From Neurospora tetraspora (Eukaryota; Ascomycota; Sordariomycetes; Sordariales; Sordariaceae), in NCBI RefSeq assembly GCF_033439725.1, contig NW_026944385.1, forward strand, positions 186,001-250,000: DNA of 64,000 bases, in the 5' to 3' direction. Positions 31,926-42,767 of this stretch are shown one piece after another. The notes below the pieces were generated by a model that was not told the origin of the DNA, ran no database searches, and was given only the letters and a program-made list of their open reading frames with translations. The position numbers and the translations under genes were made by a program. The first letter of the stretch is position 1, and each line of letters begins with the position of its first letter.

Positions 31926-34900
31926 ATGGAACCAGGGTCAGCAAAACGACGAAAGATTGGCCACTCGCGCGGTGAAAGCGCAGTTGGCAACATCGATGCG
32001 GCTGCTTCCTCCGGTCTCTCCCGTGGCCGCGCATTTATCCTCGAAGCCGAAGAACTCCTCGACCAAGTGAAGCTCGACTATGCGACTGCCCTCGAAGGCG
32101 TCGACTCCCTCCTCCACAAGATCAAGGGCTCTATTGAAGCCATCGAAGCACACGATGCCCTCCAGATCGCCGAGGCCGCCACCAAGCTCGAAAAGAAACA
32201 CAAGATCCAGATCCCGTTCCCCGAACCGCGCCCGTCCGACAAGTCCAACTACAAGGTCGCCTTCGCAAAGCCTTCTCAGTTCAACGTTGTCGGCAGCTAT
32301 GTGTCCAAGACTATGATCAAGGCCCAAAAGAGCCATGCTGTGGATATGGTGGTTGTCATTCCCGGAGAGACTCTGCAAGAAAAGGACTACCTCGACCTGC
32401 GATACTTGTACAAGAGAGCCTACTTCCTCGGTGTTGTGGCGGCTGCTCTACAAAAGGACTTGGCCGATGATGGAGAGCTTTCATACGAATACCTGAACGG
32501 GAACCCCCTGAGTCCCATTCTGTCGTTGAAACCAAAGGTCGAAGGAGAAAAGAAGGAGGGCCGACTAGACTACAGAGTGCGCATCATCCCTTGCGCCCCA
32601 GACGCCCTCTTCCCCAAATCGAAGCTTCACTTGGGTGCTACCCTCGTACGCAAAGCTGGTGGTGATGAATCCAAGGCCGCGACCAAGCCTACGCCGTTCT
32701 ACAACTCGACTGTTGCTTCCGAGTCCTGCTTCTTCCCCTACCTGAAGCTCTTGCGACAAACCGAAAAGAAATGCGCCGCGTTCAAGAAGGCCTGTATACT
32801 TGGTCGGGTGTGGTTGCAACAACGAGGACTGGGAAGCGACATGGCGGATGGTGGATTTGGTCACTTTGAATGGGCGGTACTCCTGGCGCTTTTGCTCCAA
32901 AGCGGCGACAACACCAGAGGCCATGCGCCCTTGTCTACATCCTTGAGCGCCACCCAGCTGTTCAAGGCCATGGTTCAGTTCTTGTCTGTTACTAACCTGT
33001 CCGAGAAGCCCTGTGTTTTGGGAACTGCCACCCTCGAGTCCGGAACCGCTGGTCCGGTTCTCTTCGACTCGGTTCGCGGGTTGAACGTTGCCTTCAAGAT
33101 GAGCAACTGGTCCGCGGCCAAGCTACACCAACACGCCAAGTGGACAAGGAGCCTTCTCAACGACAGCACTGCCGACCAGTTCACCCCTACCTTCATCCTC
33201 AAGGCCGACCTCCCCTGGCAAAACTACGACCTCATTACCCACCTCAACTACGATGGAAAGCAGGACAAGACGCAACCGATCGACTGCCGGGGACGGGTAT
33301 GGGAATACAGCGACAAGGTGCACAGGGTTCTCAAGCGGGCTCTTCAGGACGAAGAACTGGGTGAGAGGGCCCGGTCGATTCACATTCAACTACCCAAGAG
33401 CTCATCTTGGGACCTCACCAAGAAGTCTTCCACCAAGCAGAATCACACCATCGAGATCGGTGTCCTCTTCAACGCCGCCAACATGACCCGCGCCGTTGAC
33501 CGTGGTCCGGCTGCTGGACCCAGCAACGAGGAAAAGGAGGAATGCGCCAAGTTCCAGCGGTTCTGGGGTGAAAAGTCGGAACTTCGTCGTTTCGAGGGTG
33601 ACTCCATCAGGGAGACCTTGATCTGGTCGTCGACCTCCTCATTTGACCTCTGCGAGGAGATCATGCGCTACATTCTCAAGCTCCATCTTCGCGTTGGCTA
33701 CCTCGAGGACGAGCTCACCTTCCACGGCGACGGCTTCACCGAGCTGATCCCCATCAAGCCGACCGACACCTCCGTCTTCAACGCCGCTCGCAAGGCCTTT
33801 TCCTCCTTCGAGAAGGATATCCGCAACCTCGACGACATGCCCCTGCACGTTAGGCAAATCGCCCCCATCTGCCCCGAACTGCGACACGCCTCCGTCAAGG
33901 TGCCCTTCTCCACCGTCACCAAATCCGGCCCACGCCCCCTGGAATGCGTCATCTCCTTCGAAGCCTCTGGCAAGTGGCCCGAATCCATCGTGGCCATCCA
34001 ACGCACCAAGATCGCCTTCCTGCGCATGATCGGCGACCTCCTAGAGCGTTCCAAGCCCGGCGAGGTACGCACCTACGTCGGTCTCGAGTCCTCCACCACC
34101 ACCAACACGGAACTCGAAAACCTCGCCTACCTCGACGTCGTCTACGAATCCGGCCCTGCCTTCCGCCTGCGCATCCACTCCGACCTCGAAGAGGCCCTCC
34201 TCACGCGCCAATCGCACGACAAGACCATCGACCAACACCACCGCCACCAAGCCTCCGTGCTGCTCTCCAACTTCCGCCGGCTCTACAACCACCTCCCCCT
34301 GCACACCCAATCCATCAACACCTTCGCCACCCGCTTCCCCGCCTTCTCGCCCACCATCCGCCTGCTCAAGCACTGGTTCTCGGCACACAAACTCTCGTCC
34401 CACTTCACCCCGGACTTCATCGAGCTCGTCGCCCTCCAAACCTTTTTGAGCCCATATCCCTGGGACGCACCCTCCTCCCCCTCCATCGGCCTGCTCCGCG
34501 CCCTCCTCTTCCTCAGCCGCTGGGACTGGCGCTCCGAGCCGCTCATCGTCGACACAAACGGCGACATGCCATCCTCCAAGCGCTCCGCCATCGCCACCCG
34601 CCTCGAAGCCTGGCGCAAGATCGACCCCTTGATGAACCACACCGTCTTGTTCGTTGCTACGGCGCAGGAGTCTTCGGGAGTTGCGTACACAACCGTTAAC
34701 GGCGTGGCGCAGCCGAGTAAAGTCGTGGCGGCACGCATGACCGCTTTGGCGAAGACCGCCTGCCGCGTCATCAGGGAGGAAGGCGTCGAGCTAGATGCGA
34801 GGAGATTGTTCGTCCCGAGTACAAAGGAATACGACGTCCTGCTGCACCTCTCCGCCAAATCTCTTAAATCCGCTTCCAAGGTCTACCCGAGCGAGGACCT

Positions 34901-35312
34901 CACCTCCACCACCAAGTCCTCCGCCGGAAACAGCAGGTACAAAAACCTCTCCACCCACGCCACCGAGGACCCTCTCCCCCTGCCTACCTCCCCCATCGAC
35001 TCCCTCTTCGAGAAACTCGAGCAAGTCTACGGCTCCGGATCGTCCGCGCCGCTGGTCTTTTTCAGAGGAGGCGAAGACGAGAAGGTTGTGGGAGCGATTT
35101 GGAATCCTACGCTTTCTAGACGGGGCTTCAAGGTTAACTTGGGTACGTCCTATAAGCCTGTGGGAGCTGGGAAGAAGAGAAAGGGTGATGATGAAGATGG
35201 GGAGGAAGCGGGTGGGGAGGTGATGGTGGAAGTCAACCGAGATGCGATCCTAAGTGAGATTGCGAGGGTGGGAGGGGAGTTGGTGGAGAGGATTGAGGTG
35301 CAGAGGGAATAA
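31926..35312 (+). CDS. utp22: UTP22, U3 snoRNP / small-subunit processome protein
   Basis: An intronless frame gives 1128 residues, the usual length for Utp22/Nrap. The start is MEPGSAKRRKIGHSR with a basic nuclear-type head. Conserved Nrap-family stretches include FNVVGSYVSKTMIKAQKSHAVDM and DYLDLRYLYKRAYFLGVVAA (the nucleotidyltransferase-like first fold), GRVWLQQRGLGSDM, FEASGKWPESIVAIQRTKIAF and RLLKHWFSAHKLSSHFTPDFIELVAL. Utp22 is a structural, catalytically inactive tandem poly(A)-polymerase-like protein. It joins the UTP-C module with Rrp7 and CK2 in 18S rRNA processing. The divergent neighbour is SKI3. Confidence 0.95.
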   Translation: MEPGSAKRRKIGHSRGESAVGNIDAAASSGLSRGRAFILEAEELLDQVKLDYATALEGVDSLLHKIKGSIEAIEAHDALQIAEAATKLEKKHKIQIPFPEPRPSDKSNYKVAFAKPSQFNVVGSYVSKTMIKAQKSHAVDMVVVIPGETLQEKDYLDLRYLYKRAYFLGVVAAALQKDLADDGELSYEYLNGNPLSPILSLKPKVEGEKKEGRLDYRVRIIPCAPDALFPKSKLHLGATLVRKAGGDESKAATKPTPFYNSTVASESCFFPYLKLLRQTEKKCAAFKKACILGRVWLQQRGLGSDMADGGFGHFEWAVLLALLLQSGDNTRGHAPLSTSLSATQLFKAMVQFLSVTNLSEKPCVLGTATLESGTAGPVLFDSVRGLNVAFKMSNWSAAKLHQHAKWTRSLLNDSTADQFTPTFILKADLPWQNYDLITHLNYDGKQDKTQPIDCRGRVWEYSDKVHRVLKRALQDEELGERARSIHIQLPKSSSWDLTKKSSTKQNHTIEIGVLFNAANMTRAVDRGPAAGPSNEEKEECAKFQRFWGEKSELRRFEGDSIRETLIWSSTSSFDLCEEIMRYILKLHLRVGYLEDELTFHGDGFTELIPIKPTDTSVFNAARKAFSSFEKDIRNLDDMPLHVRQIAPICPELRHASVKVPFSTVTKSGPRPLECVISFEASGKWPESIVAIQRTKIAFLRMIGDLLERSKPGEVRTYVGLESSTTTNTELENLAYLDVVYESGPAFRLRIHSDLEEALLTRQSHDKTIDQHHRHQASVLLSNFRRLYNHLPLHTQSINTFATRFPAFSPTIRLLKHWFSAHKLSSHFTPDFIELVALQTFLSPYPWDAPSSPSIGLLRALLFLSRWDWRSEPLIVDTNGDMPSSKRSAIATRLEAWRKIDPLMNHTVLFVATAQESSGVAYTTVNGVAQPSKVVAARMTALAKTACRVIREEGVELDARRLFVPSTKEYDVLLHLSAKSLKSASKVYPSEDLTSTTKSSAGNSRYKNLSTHATEDPLPLPTSPIDSLFEKLEQVYGSGSSAPLVFFRGGEDEKVVGAIWNPTLSRRGFKVNLGTSYKPVGAGKKRKGDDEDGEEAGGEVMVEVNRDAILSEIARVGGELVERIEVQRE

Positions 35313-35751
35313 GTTCCTTGTATTGTGGGTGTTTCTGGTCATCCCCGTCCTATGTTATAGATATACCGAGATACGTACTACTTACTGTAGGACTGACTGA
35401 GGGTGGAGGTACTGAGTAATTGTCGATATCACATTTTTTTTGGGTTAGGAAAAGTAAATGGAATGAATCTGGATTCAATCTCGCACCTATGCTATGATAT
35501 ATCAAAAGGAACGGAAGCCAGTGCCAAAGAAAACCCGCTTCTAATTCTTGTTCGTTTTTCCTACATCATTTAGGCTAGTTTTTACTTCCAGTCTACCTTA
35601 GGTACCTACTCTGACTCTCTGAGAGTCAAACAGTCTGTCTTGCCCTCAATTTCCCACCCATTATCCCAAACAAACCTGTTGCTTTTACTCCAAAATAGAG
35701 AGTTTCGCTTCATCCTGTTAAAATATTAGTTACAAATACCTGCCTGCATGT
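35313..35751. other. UTP22 3' flank
   Basis: AT-richer 3' flanking DNA with a T8 run near 35433-35440. No gene is seen. Confidence 0.55.
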
Positions 35752-37020
35752 TTACGCTTTACCGGCTTTCTCAGGCCCCCACTGGCTTTGTTCCGGCTCG
35801 CTTTGTTCCGGCGGAGTTTGCTCTTAATCATCAAAATGACCCTCGCCCTAACCCTGATCCTGATCTTGCTCCTCCAGGAACTGAACCTCTTCCAGCAGCT
35901 GAGCCACTTCCTGCTCCAGAAGCGCAAGACGATCCTGACTTTGTTCACTGACGTACCCCTCATCCCCTTGCTCCCACTCCCATGAGTCCCAGTCCGGTTG
36001 CTCCTGATCCAGCTGCTCTTGATCAGGCTGCTCGTGATCTAGCTCCTCGTGATCTTGACCATCATCGGAGACCGGTCTTTCACCCCCAGCAGCATCGCCC
36101 TCGCCCTCGCCCTCAACACTCAGCTCCTGAAACTGCTCCTGCTCCTGCTCTAACTTTGAAGGTGCGGACTTTTCCGTTTCGGGCTCCTCGGTTTCAGGCT
36201 TCGGAGGTGCAGGCTTCTCGGCTCCATGCTTCTTCCCCTCTTGCTTCCTGAAGTCAGACTCCCTAGCCCCAGCAACGTAGACCCATGATCCATCAACCAT
36301 CCTTTCGAATCTGATCACTCCAAGATTCGAAGCTGCGGCCTTCTCGGTATCCGGCCTCCTGGTTTTGGGCTTCTTCTTCCTCGTGAAGTCAGACTCCCTG
36401 GCGCCAGCAATGTAGACCCATGGTCCCTTGACTTTCCAAGTTTCCTCTCCGTTCGGTAGGTTCGACAGGGCTTCTCGCTCATACCATGACACGGTCGTTG
36501 GGACGTACTTTTCTGGCATATCCCCCGACTCACATTATGGTGCGTCCGCTAGCACATAACACCCTGGCGCATATTCTGGCACATGGACGGGAACGTGGCC
36601 TGGAATGTACTCCAGCTCCTGGGGCAAGTTCTTTGGCACATCCTTTGATACTCCCTCCGATACATCTCTTGACACATTATCTAACCCCTCATTTGACGTC
36701 TCTGCCTCCTGTTCCTGGGGCACCCCAGCCTTGGACATGTGTATCTGTGGCTGCATCTCCGGCTACGTCTGCGTCTGCGGTTCAGGTGAAGACAGTGATG
36801 ATGCTTGCTCAGATGCTCGAGAAGGAGTTTCCTCCGGCGTTTGTACTTGGTGCTGTAATCCAGAGGAGGTCGGAGTCTCTATGCCCCCGACCCCAGGCCC
36901 AGAATCAGCCCCAACGGCCTGATCGGTACGGACAACACAGTTCTCTTGCCCATCCTTTTCCCTCATGTCCACATCGCCCTCGACAATGTCGAGTCTCGTT
37001 CTCCTATTCTCCGAGTCACC
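35752..37020 (-). pseudogene. In-frame continuation of the 41.6-37.0 kb gene, broken by stop codons
   Basis: On the minus strand the reading frame of the gene ending at 37021 continues past its TAG with coding-like, hydrophilic protein. It is interrupted only by TAG (36763-36765) and TAA (36535-36537) until TAG at 35848, then TAA at 35824 and 35752. No frameshift is needed over 390 codons. The last open part (36519-35848, 223 codons, has its own ATG, MPEKYVPTTVSW) holds two copies of a WVY(I/V)AGARESDF unit 45 codons apart, then a Glu/Gln-rich coiled-coil tail (DRLALLEQEVAQLLEEVQFL). It may be a decayed 3' part, an edited or readthrough extension, or in part a separate small gene. Confidence 0.5.
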
Positions 37021-40000
37021 CTACTGACCCTCTTCTGGCTTGTTCTGAACCTCCTCCACGTTGGCAGGCCTCATCGTCTCCTTTCCCTTCCTTCTTCTCT
37101 CATGCAAAGTACTTCTATCCAAACACAAATCGTTTAAATGTGGCCGTTCCGCCATTGACATCGGCGCTGATACCGGCACTCGATATTGCGCGAGGCCATT
37201 ACCATTACCATTTCCGCTCTGTCCACTTCCACTTGCCGCCGGATATGTGGGGACATTCATGTTTGGGATAGGAGCTTTCGGCATTAGATATGTATTTCCA
37301 CTTGGCAGACATTCCCTTGGGTAGATAGGTCGCACTTCATCGGGAGGAATGTATGGCACCCCGAATAGCTCGGGGTTCATTGGATGTGGTGGCAACTGAT
37401 ACATGTTTGGGGGGTGAAAGTGCTCTGGGGTCTCCTGATAGCACCTTTGCGCGTTACATCGCTCGTGCCCTAGGTACATCGATTGGGGTGCTTGATATGG
37501 TTGCTGAAAGGGATGGGTTGGTTGTGAAGCATGCGCCGGCGGATTTGGTGGTACCTGGGACATCGTTGTTGTTGGTACCTGGTAGTAGTTGAAGATTTGG
37601 ACAATCGGTTGCATCTGGGGCATCGGTTGCATCTGAACTTGGGACACGGCTGGCACTGGGGATATAGTTGGTACCTGAATGGTCGGTTGCAAAGGATGCA
37701 TTGCGGCCACTTGGGCCTGGGGCATTAGTTGCGACTGGCCCTGGGATATATGTGGTATATGGGACATCGTCGGCACCTGAAAGTACTGTGACGTTGGCGG
37801 CATCTGGGACATTGCTGGCATGTGAGATATTGTTGGCATCTGAGATATCGGGTGCAAAGGATGCATTACGAGCACTTGGCCCTGGGATATTGATGGTGCC
37901 GATATCGACGGTGCCTGGGAGATAGTTGGAACCTGGGACGTCGTCGACACTTGAGCCTTGGACCCTGCCATCGTCGGTAGCATATTAAGCGCGAGCATCT
38001 TAGGCTGCAGATAGCGGTAATATAACGCTGAAGCTTCCGCCTTAGATAGTAACGGTTGCTGAGAAGGCGGCTTTGGAGTTGATGGTGAAGGTGCCCCTGG
38101 GTACAGATGCCCTTGTGGGCGTTGTGGCTGTCCTTGCGGTCGTGGTGGGAATGTTTGTGTCCTGACGTCTCCATTCTTTATCCTCTCCTGCCTAATGACT
38201 GCCTGGGCAATCTTCATCTCGGGCTGGAGCGAACTTAGTTGCGGTTGCGGTTGCGGTTGCGGTCGTGATACAGGATTGCTCTCAACCTTCGTGCTCTCAA
38301 CGTCCTTGTCCTCGTCGGGCGGCTTCGGGCTTCCAGTCCACCGTGCTTTACCTTTTGCTTTAGGATTCCTTGCTACTGTACTGACGATACTGCAAACCTG
38401 AGTGTCTTGGCTAGAGGTAGGAAAGTTGAATTGGTCTGCGTCAACCCCCTCTCTAGCCTTTACATCTTCAGCAGATTCGTTGAGTACTTGTTCCTTTGGC
38501 ACCTCCAACACCTTTGCCACCATTGACAACCGCACCTTAGGCACCTTCATTGGCAGCTGCAGTAAAGTTTCCAAAGGTGGAGGTCTATCTGACGGTGATT
38601 GAGGTGGTGACCGGGTTTGCGATTGGCTCTCTCCCTTCTCCGGTAGAGTCGGTTGCACCCCGGCCTGCCCGGGTACCTCCATCGACAGCCATGGTGTCGG
38701 TAGTGAAGCTTCTGAAAATGAAGACCATTGTAGCCAGGGAGGTGATTGTGATCCAGATCTCTCCTCACCCTTAGGATCATCTTGATGCATGGCATTATTC
38801 TTGGAAGGCTCTTCTACAACGGCCTGTGCTGCATTAGATAGAAACTCCTCCTTCAGCTTTGACGTATTGGGATTTGGCATCTGAAGTTCCAGAGAAAAAG
38901 GTGGTGATCCAACCGAGGTTTTGCCCTTAACTTTCTTAGCGGTTAATGCAGTGGCCATTCTGGACTTTCCATCCTTGTCCTCTGCCTTCCTCCTACTCGA
39001 GTCACCCAAATTTGAGCCAGCAATGTGTAGATCTGAAGGTGGTGGAGGAGAAGGTCGTGCCGCTTGTGGTGATTGTGGTAGTCCAGCCTTGCTCTCAGCC
39101 TCCTTCGAGCTAGAGGTTGAGGTAGAAGTACCCCCAGGCTTCACACACTTATTCTCACCGGCCTTCTTATTCTTATTCTTCTTCTTCCTCAAAACCATAA
39201 TCCACCCCTTCTCAACACTAAAGGTAGTATTATTAGTCTCCCAGAGCCCGAGACCCTTGTCATTGTCCTCAACAGCGGCAGCACCAGTGGTAGTTCCAGC
39301 GGCAGCATTTCCAGCGGGGGCCTTTGACTCAATGGCGGTTGAAGCAGAGGAACCGGCTTGAGGTGTACCGGTTTTGATATCATTACCAGCCGCAGGACAA
39401 CTTGTACTACCAGAGGCAGTTCTATGCCCTGACCTCGTATCACCACTGCCTCTAGATTCGCTCAAGTCTCCAGCGTCATTCCCATTTGGAGTAGAACCGG
39501 CACTACTGGGCTGGCGGTCCTCATCCGTAAGCCTCGTCCGCTTTCCATCAGGCATCGGGATAGACACAGCAGAAGGACCAGGCAATGCAGGCGTAACGGG
39601 TAGATGGGAGTGTGGCTGCTGCGGTGTTGCAGGTTTAGGTGGAGGCGGCAGAAGGGGGCCAGCTAGAGTAGCTCGAGGTACTCCTAATCCAGTTTGTGTA
39701 CTTAGAGTACCAGTACCGGGAGCAGCTAAAGTTTCCGAAGAAATCGGAGGTGCCGGAAACGACGCCTCCAGCAAGTTCGACAGCTCCATAAACTTGTCCC
39801 TGGCGCGCTGCAGGTGGAGGGCTTTCCTTTCGGGCGAGGACATGGCATCTTCATCCTCATCCTGCACTTGCTCTTTGGGAAGTCTCCTCAAGCTAACGAG
39901 CCGCAGAAACGGCTTCTCATGTTCGACTAGTTGACTCTGCCGACCTTGGTCTGCTGGTTCTGCCTCCTTTCGCCCATCCCACCACCTTCCCAGTCCCCAT

Positions 40001-41577
40001 GAGCCAAGCCTGTCCAAGCATCTCATTGCTCCAGGCTCCCTTTCAGGCGATGAATCAGCTTCCACATCCGCAGCTGCGGTCGCGGTCGCGGTTGAGCTGC
40101 CCGAAGGCCCCGCTTCACCTTCTCCTGGTTTTATAAAGTTGAGCAGTCGGGAGAGCTGTTTCTGAAACGTTAGATACGGCGTCATTACCGAGAGCCGGGA
40201 GGGCGGTTGCGAGTGCGCCTGTTCTCCCGATTGTTCCTCGGGTTCTACCACGCGTTCTGGTTGTGGTATGGGAGCCTCTTCGGGAAGAATGGAGGACTTT
40301 TTGGTCTTCTTCTTCTTGCGTTTTGACTTTCGTTTCTTGGCAGACTGCTGCTCCTGCTGCTCTTTCTGTGCTTCCTGGCTTGGAAAGGCGCGGATCTCAA
40401 CTTTGCCTGGGTGGTCAAGCGTAAGCAAATATTGAACGGTCAGGTCGAGGGAGCCCGGTACGGAAATTGCTGCGGACTGCCCCGACATCTCGGGCCAGAG
40501 GGTGGGCGGAGAAGGACTCCATGTAAAATGCTGTCTCTGAGCGTCCTCGGTTGGAGGTTTTCCCTCTCCCCAGAATCTGTTGATGATCAATCCCAAAAGC
40601 TTCGGAGGGACGCCGATTGTTTCAAGATTTCGGACATTTGATTGGAGGACGCATGGAATCACGAGGAGGAAATTCAGCCATGTCGGATCAAAGTAGGGGT
40701 AACCTTCTGCAAATAATGGTCAGTTCGGATGGACAAAGAGGATAGGGTGAAGCTCCTGGAAAGACTTACGCGGCATGCTCTCCCGCGATCCCTGGTACTT
40801 TCTGACCATGATAGTCAAACGGTTGACGGGAAATTCTCGGCCGCTGGTTAGCATTTCCAACATGGGAAGCAGTACCCGTTTGTAGTGCTTGACGGATTCC
40901 CTGGCATCTTTGCCAGGCGCCAGTGCAGTTTTTAACTGCTCCTTGTCGACACCCCCAGGGTGCTTGGCAGCTTCAACCTTTTCTCTCGTCTGGGGCTTGC
41001 CACCATAATACCTGGTGCAATCAAATTCCATGGTGATGTTTTTTAGACAGGGGCCATTACGGGCGAGCCAATTCAGGTCTGTGACATGGTCAAAGGGCGA
41101 AACGACGAAATGGTACCGACGGGTGAGGAGAAAGGCAGCTGAAAGGTTGGTCCGAAAGCCACGACTGACAAGGAGGTAAGGAGTGACAGCACGTGATGCT
41201 TGCTTCGGAGTCTCGAAGAACTCGCTTTCCCAAACATCCCGGTCCGTGTCCTCAGTGATAGGATATAGGCCACTGTAGACAGACAACCTGCTGAGGCGGA
41301 TCGGTTTGTCAGTGGAGTGTTGTTGGATTATATAGCGGCAGATCTTCAGGGCAACATTGGCGGGCAGGGTGAAGTAGTCCCAGTGGCCAACTTTTCGAGT
41401 ATTCGAAGCGGTCATGGCCTTAAAGGCCGCAACGTCGTCGCCCTCTCCCTCCTTGGAGCCCCGGGGGAGGCGGGACCAACCGACATTCAGAGTCCGGTCC
41501 CAAGCGGGCGGGACGGCGGAATCGTACTTGATCTTGCAAGTGTATTCATAGTCGAGATCCTTGATGTAGTTGTCCAT
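37021..41577 (-). CDS. Large disordered protein with N-terminal F-box-like domain, unknown function
   Basis: Exons 41577-40770 and 40706-37021 (63-nt intron, GTAAGT...TGCAG) give 1497 residues. Residues 1-330 look globular. An F-box-like motif is at 68-82 (YFTLPANVALKICRY), and further conserved-looking stretches include YLLVSRGFRTNLSAAFLL and HVTDLNWLARNGPCLKNITMEFD. This resembles lineage-specific Sordariales proteins I cannot name. The rest is low complexity. It has a lysine block (KKRKSKRKKKKTKKSS), Pro/Ser-rich segments, and at about 1180-1330 a Met/Gln/Pro/Ser-rich region of degenerate SQxPT(I/M)S repeats, prion-like in composition. The reading frame continues beyond the terminal TAG. 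The start MDNYIKDLDYEY was chosen as the ATG nearest the leader; an in-frame start 12 codons above has no advantage. Confidence 0.7.
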
Positions 41578-42767
41578 GGCGAATGAATGCTTGCTTCTCG
41601 GATACGAGTACAACGGTAAATGATGGTGTCTTCTCTAGCGAGTGTTTTTCAGTATGGCTGTAGAGTTGGATGTTTGTTGAAGTGGTGGGCGTGGGGAAGA
41701 GTAGGTTGTCGCTGGCACTGAACAGGGCATGCCCTTGGCCTCCTTGGTTCAGTTGCAAGTCAGGGCAGGAAACCCGAACGCCCCCTAGGAGACGTAGGTA
41801 TGTAGGCCCAGTTGTTACCGCCAGGTAGAGGTAGGTGAGCTCTGGTCCCAGTGTGGCAGCCGTTCCCCCCACCATTGTGCAGATGCTGATGTGTTCATTC
41901 CGGACTGCAAGCTCGATTCTCGTTCTGGGAAGCATCCAATCAAGATCATTCCCAAGTCCGCCTTTTTCTTTTCATATGGATTTTCATATGGATTTTCATA
42001 TGGAATGGCGCTGAGGCCATCTGCTGGCCCAGCACTCATCGTCCTGGGGCGGCAGGGCGGCAGGTCTAGAAAAGAATCAACAGGAGAACTTGACCAGAAC
42101 ATTTTTACAGAAGATGGGAGACAGTTGGAAGGAGTGAGAGAAAGTCTTGATTGATGTTGATGGTGATGGCGATGATGTGGATGATGGTGTTGAGGAGAGA
42201 TTTCATCCGATTTGTCCGAATCCAACAAGGAAATGCAGTGTAAGTGATAAGAGATTACATAAGCCGATAAGCGTTTGTCGTTCATCCCATATTCACTTAT
42301 CGATAAGATACCCCGGTACCAAAATTCTATAGCGCGCTTTGGCCCCGAGGGCCCCTCCTCCGCTCCGTCAGATGCATGTCATTGCCCCGCCGCGGCCCTG
42401 TTTACTCAGACGTGCGTAGCCGAGTACCAAGCTGTCAGTTGTTAGTGCAGAGGTACCCTCTTTATAGGTAGTCTCTTTAGCGCTGATGTCCACTGTAACC
42501 ATGGAGGCCCAGTGACTGTTCTGGGTAGATCGGGGAGCTTGTCGCGCAGCCAGGAAGCGTCTGGTCAGTTCCCGTCCCTTCCTCTTCAGTTGGATTGGTC
42601 ATCCATTCACGTCTTTTGGATAAGGCTGAGGTACTTGGAAGCTATCTTCAGTACCTTGTCTCCAACAATCTTTTTTAGTCTTCCTCCTTGACCATCACCA
42701 TCACCAACATCAACACCACCACACAACCAACACCACCCCAATCCGAAAACAGACAAAGCCGCCCACC
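41578..42767. promoter_or_regulatory. Divergent promoter region, unknown gene / PBDC1-family gene
   Basis: About 1.2 kb lies between head-to-head start codons. It contains TGATAAG (42245), CGATAAG (42265) and a palindromic CTTATCGATAAG (42296-42307), the same motif as in the SKI3/UTP22 promoter, plus a 12-bp triplicate at 41969-42004. Confidence 0.6.
41969..42004. repeat. Perfect 12-bp tandem triplicate
   Basis: TTTTCATATGGA is repeated three times without mismatch. On the minus strand it falls in an open frame, reading as repeated Pro-Tyr-Glu-Asn, but that frame (42285-41815) is probably leader or promoter rather than protein. Confidence 0.9.

Noticed and set aside
33944-34699. 251-codon plus-strand frame rich in Arg/Pro/His within UTP22
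   Set aside because: It is the +2 shadow of UTP22 in a C-rich stretch, with no independent features.
36249-36426. Transposon or retroelement remnant as the source of the duplicated unit
   Set aside because: No terminal repeats, no integrase or transposase motif and no AT-rich decay were seen.
36486-37271. 261-codon plus-strand frame opposite the stop-interrupted gene
   Set aside because: Its Pro/Ser/His-rich translation is the complement of the minus-strand frame, with no start context or motif. Kept in mind because it weakens simple open-frame statistics there.
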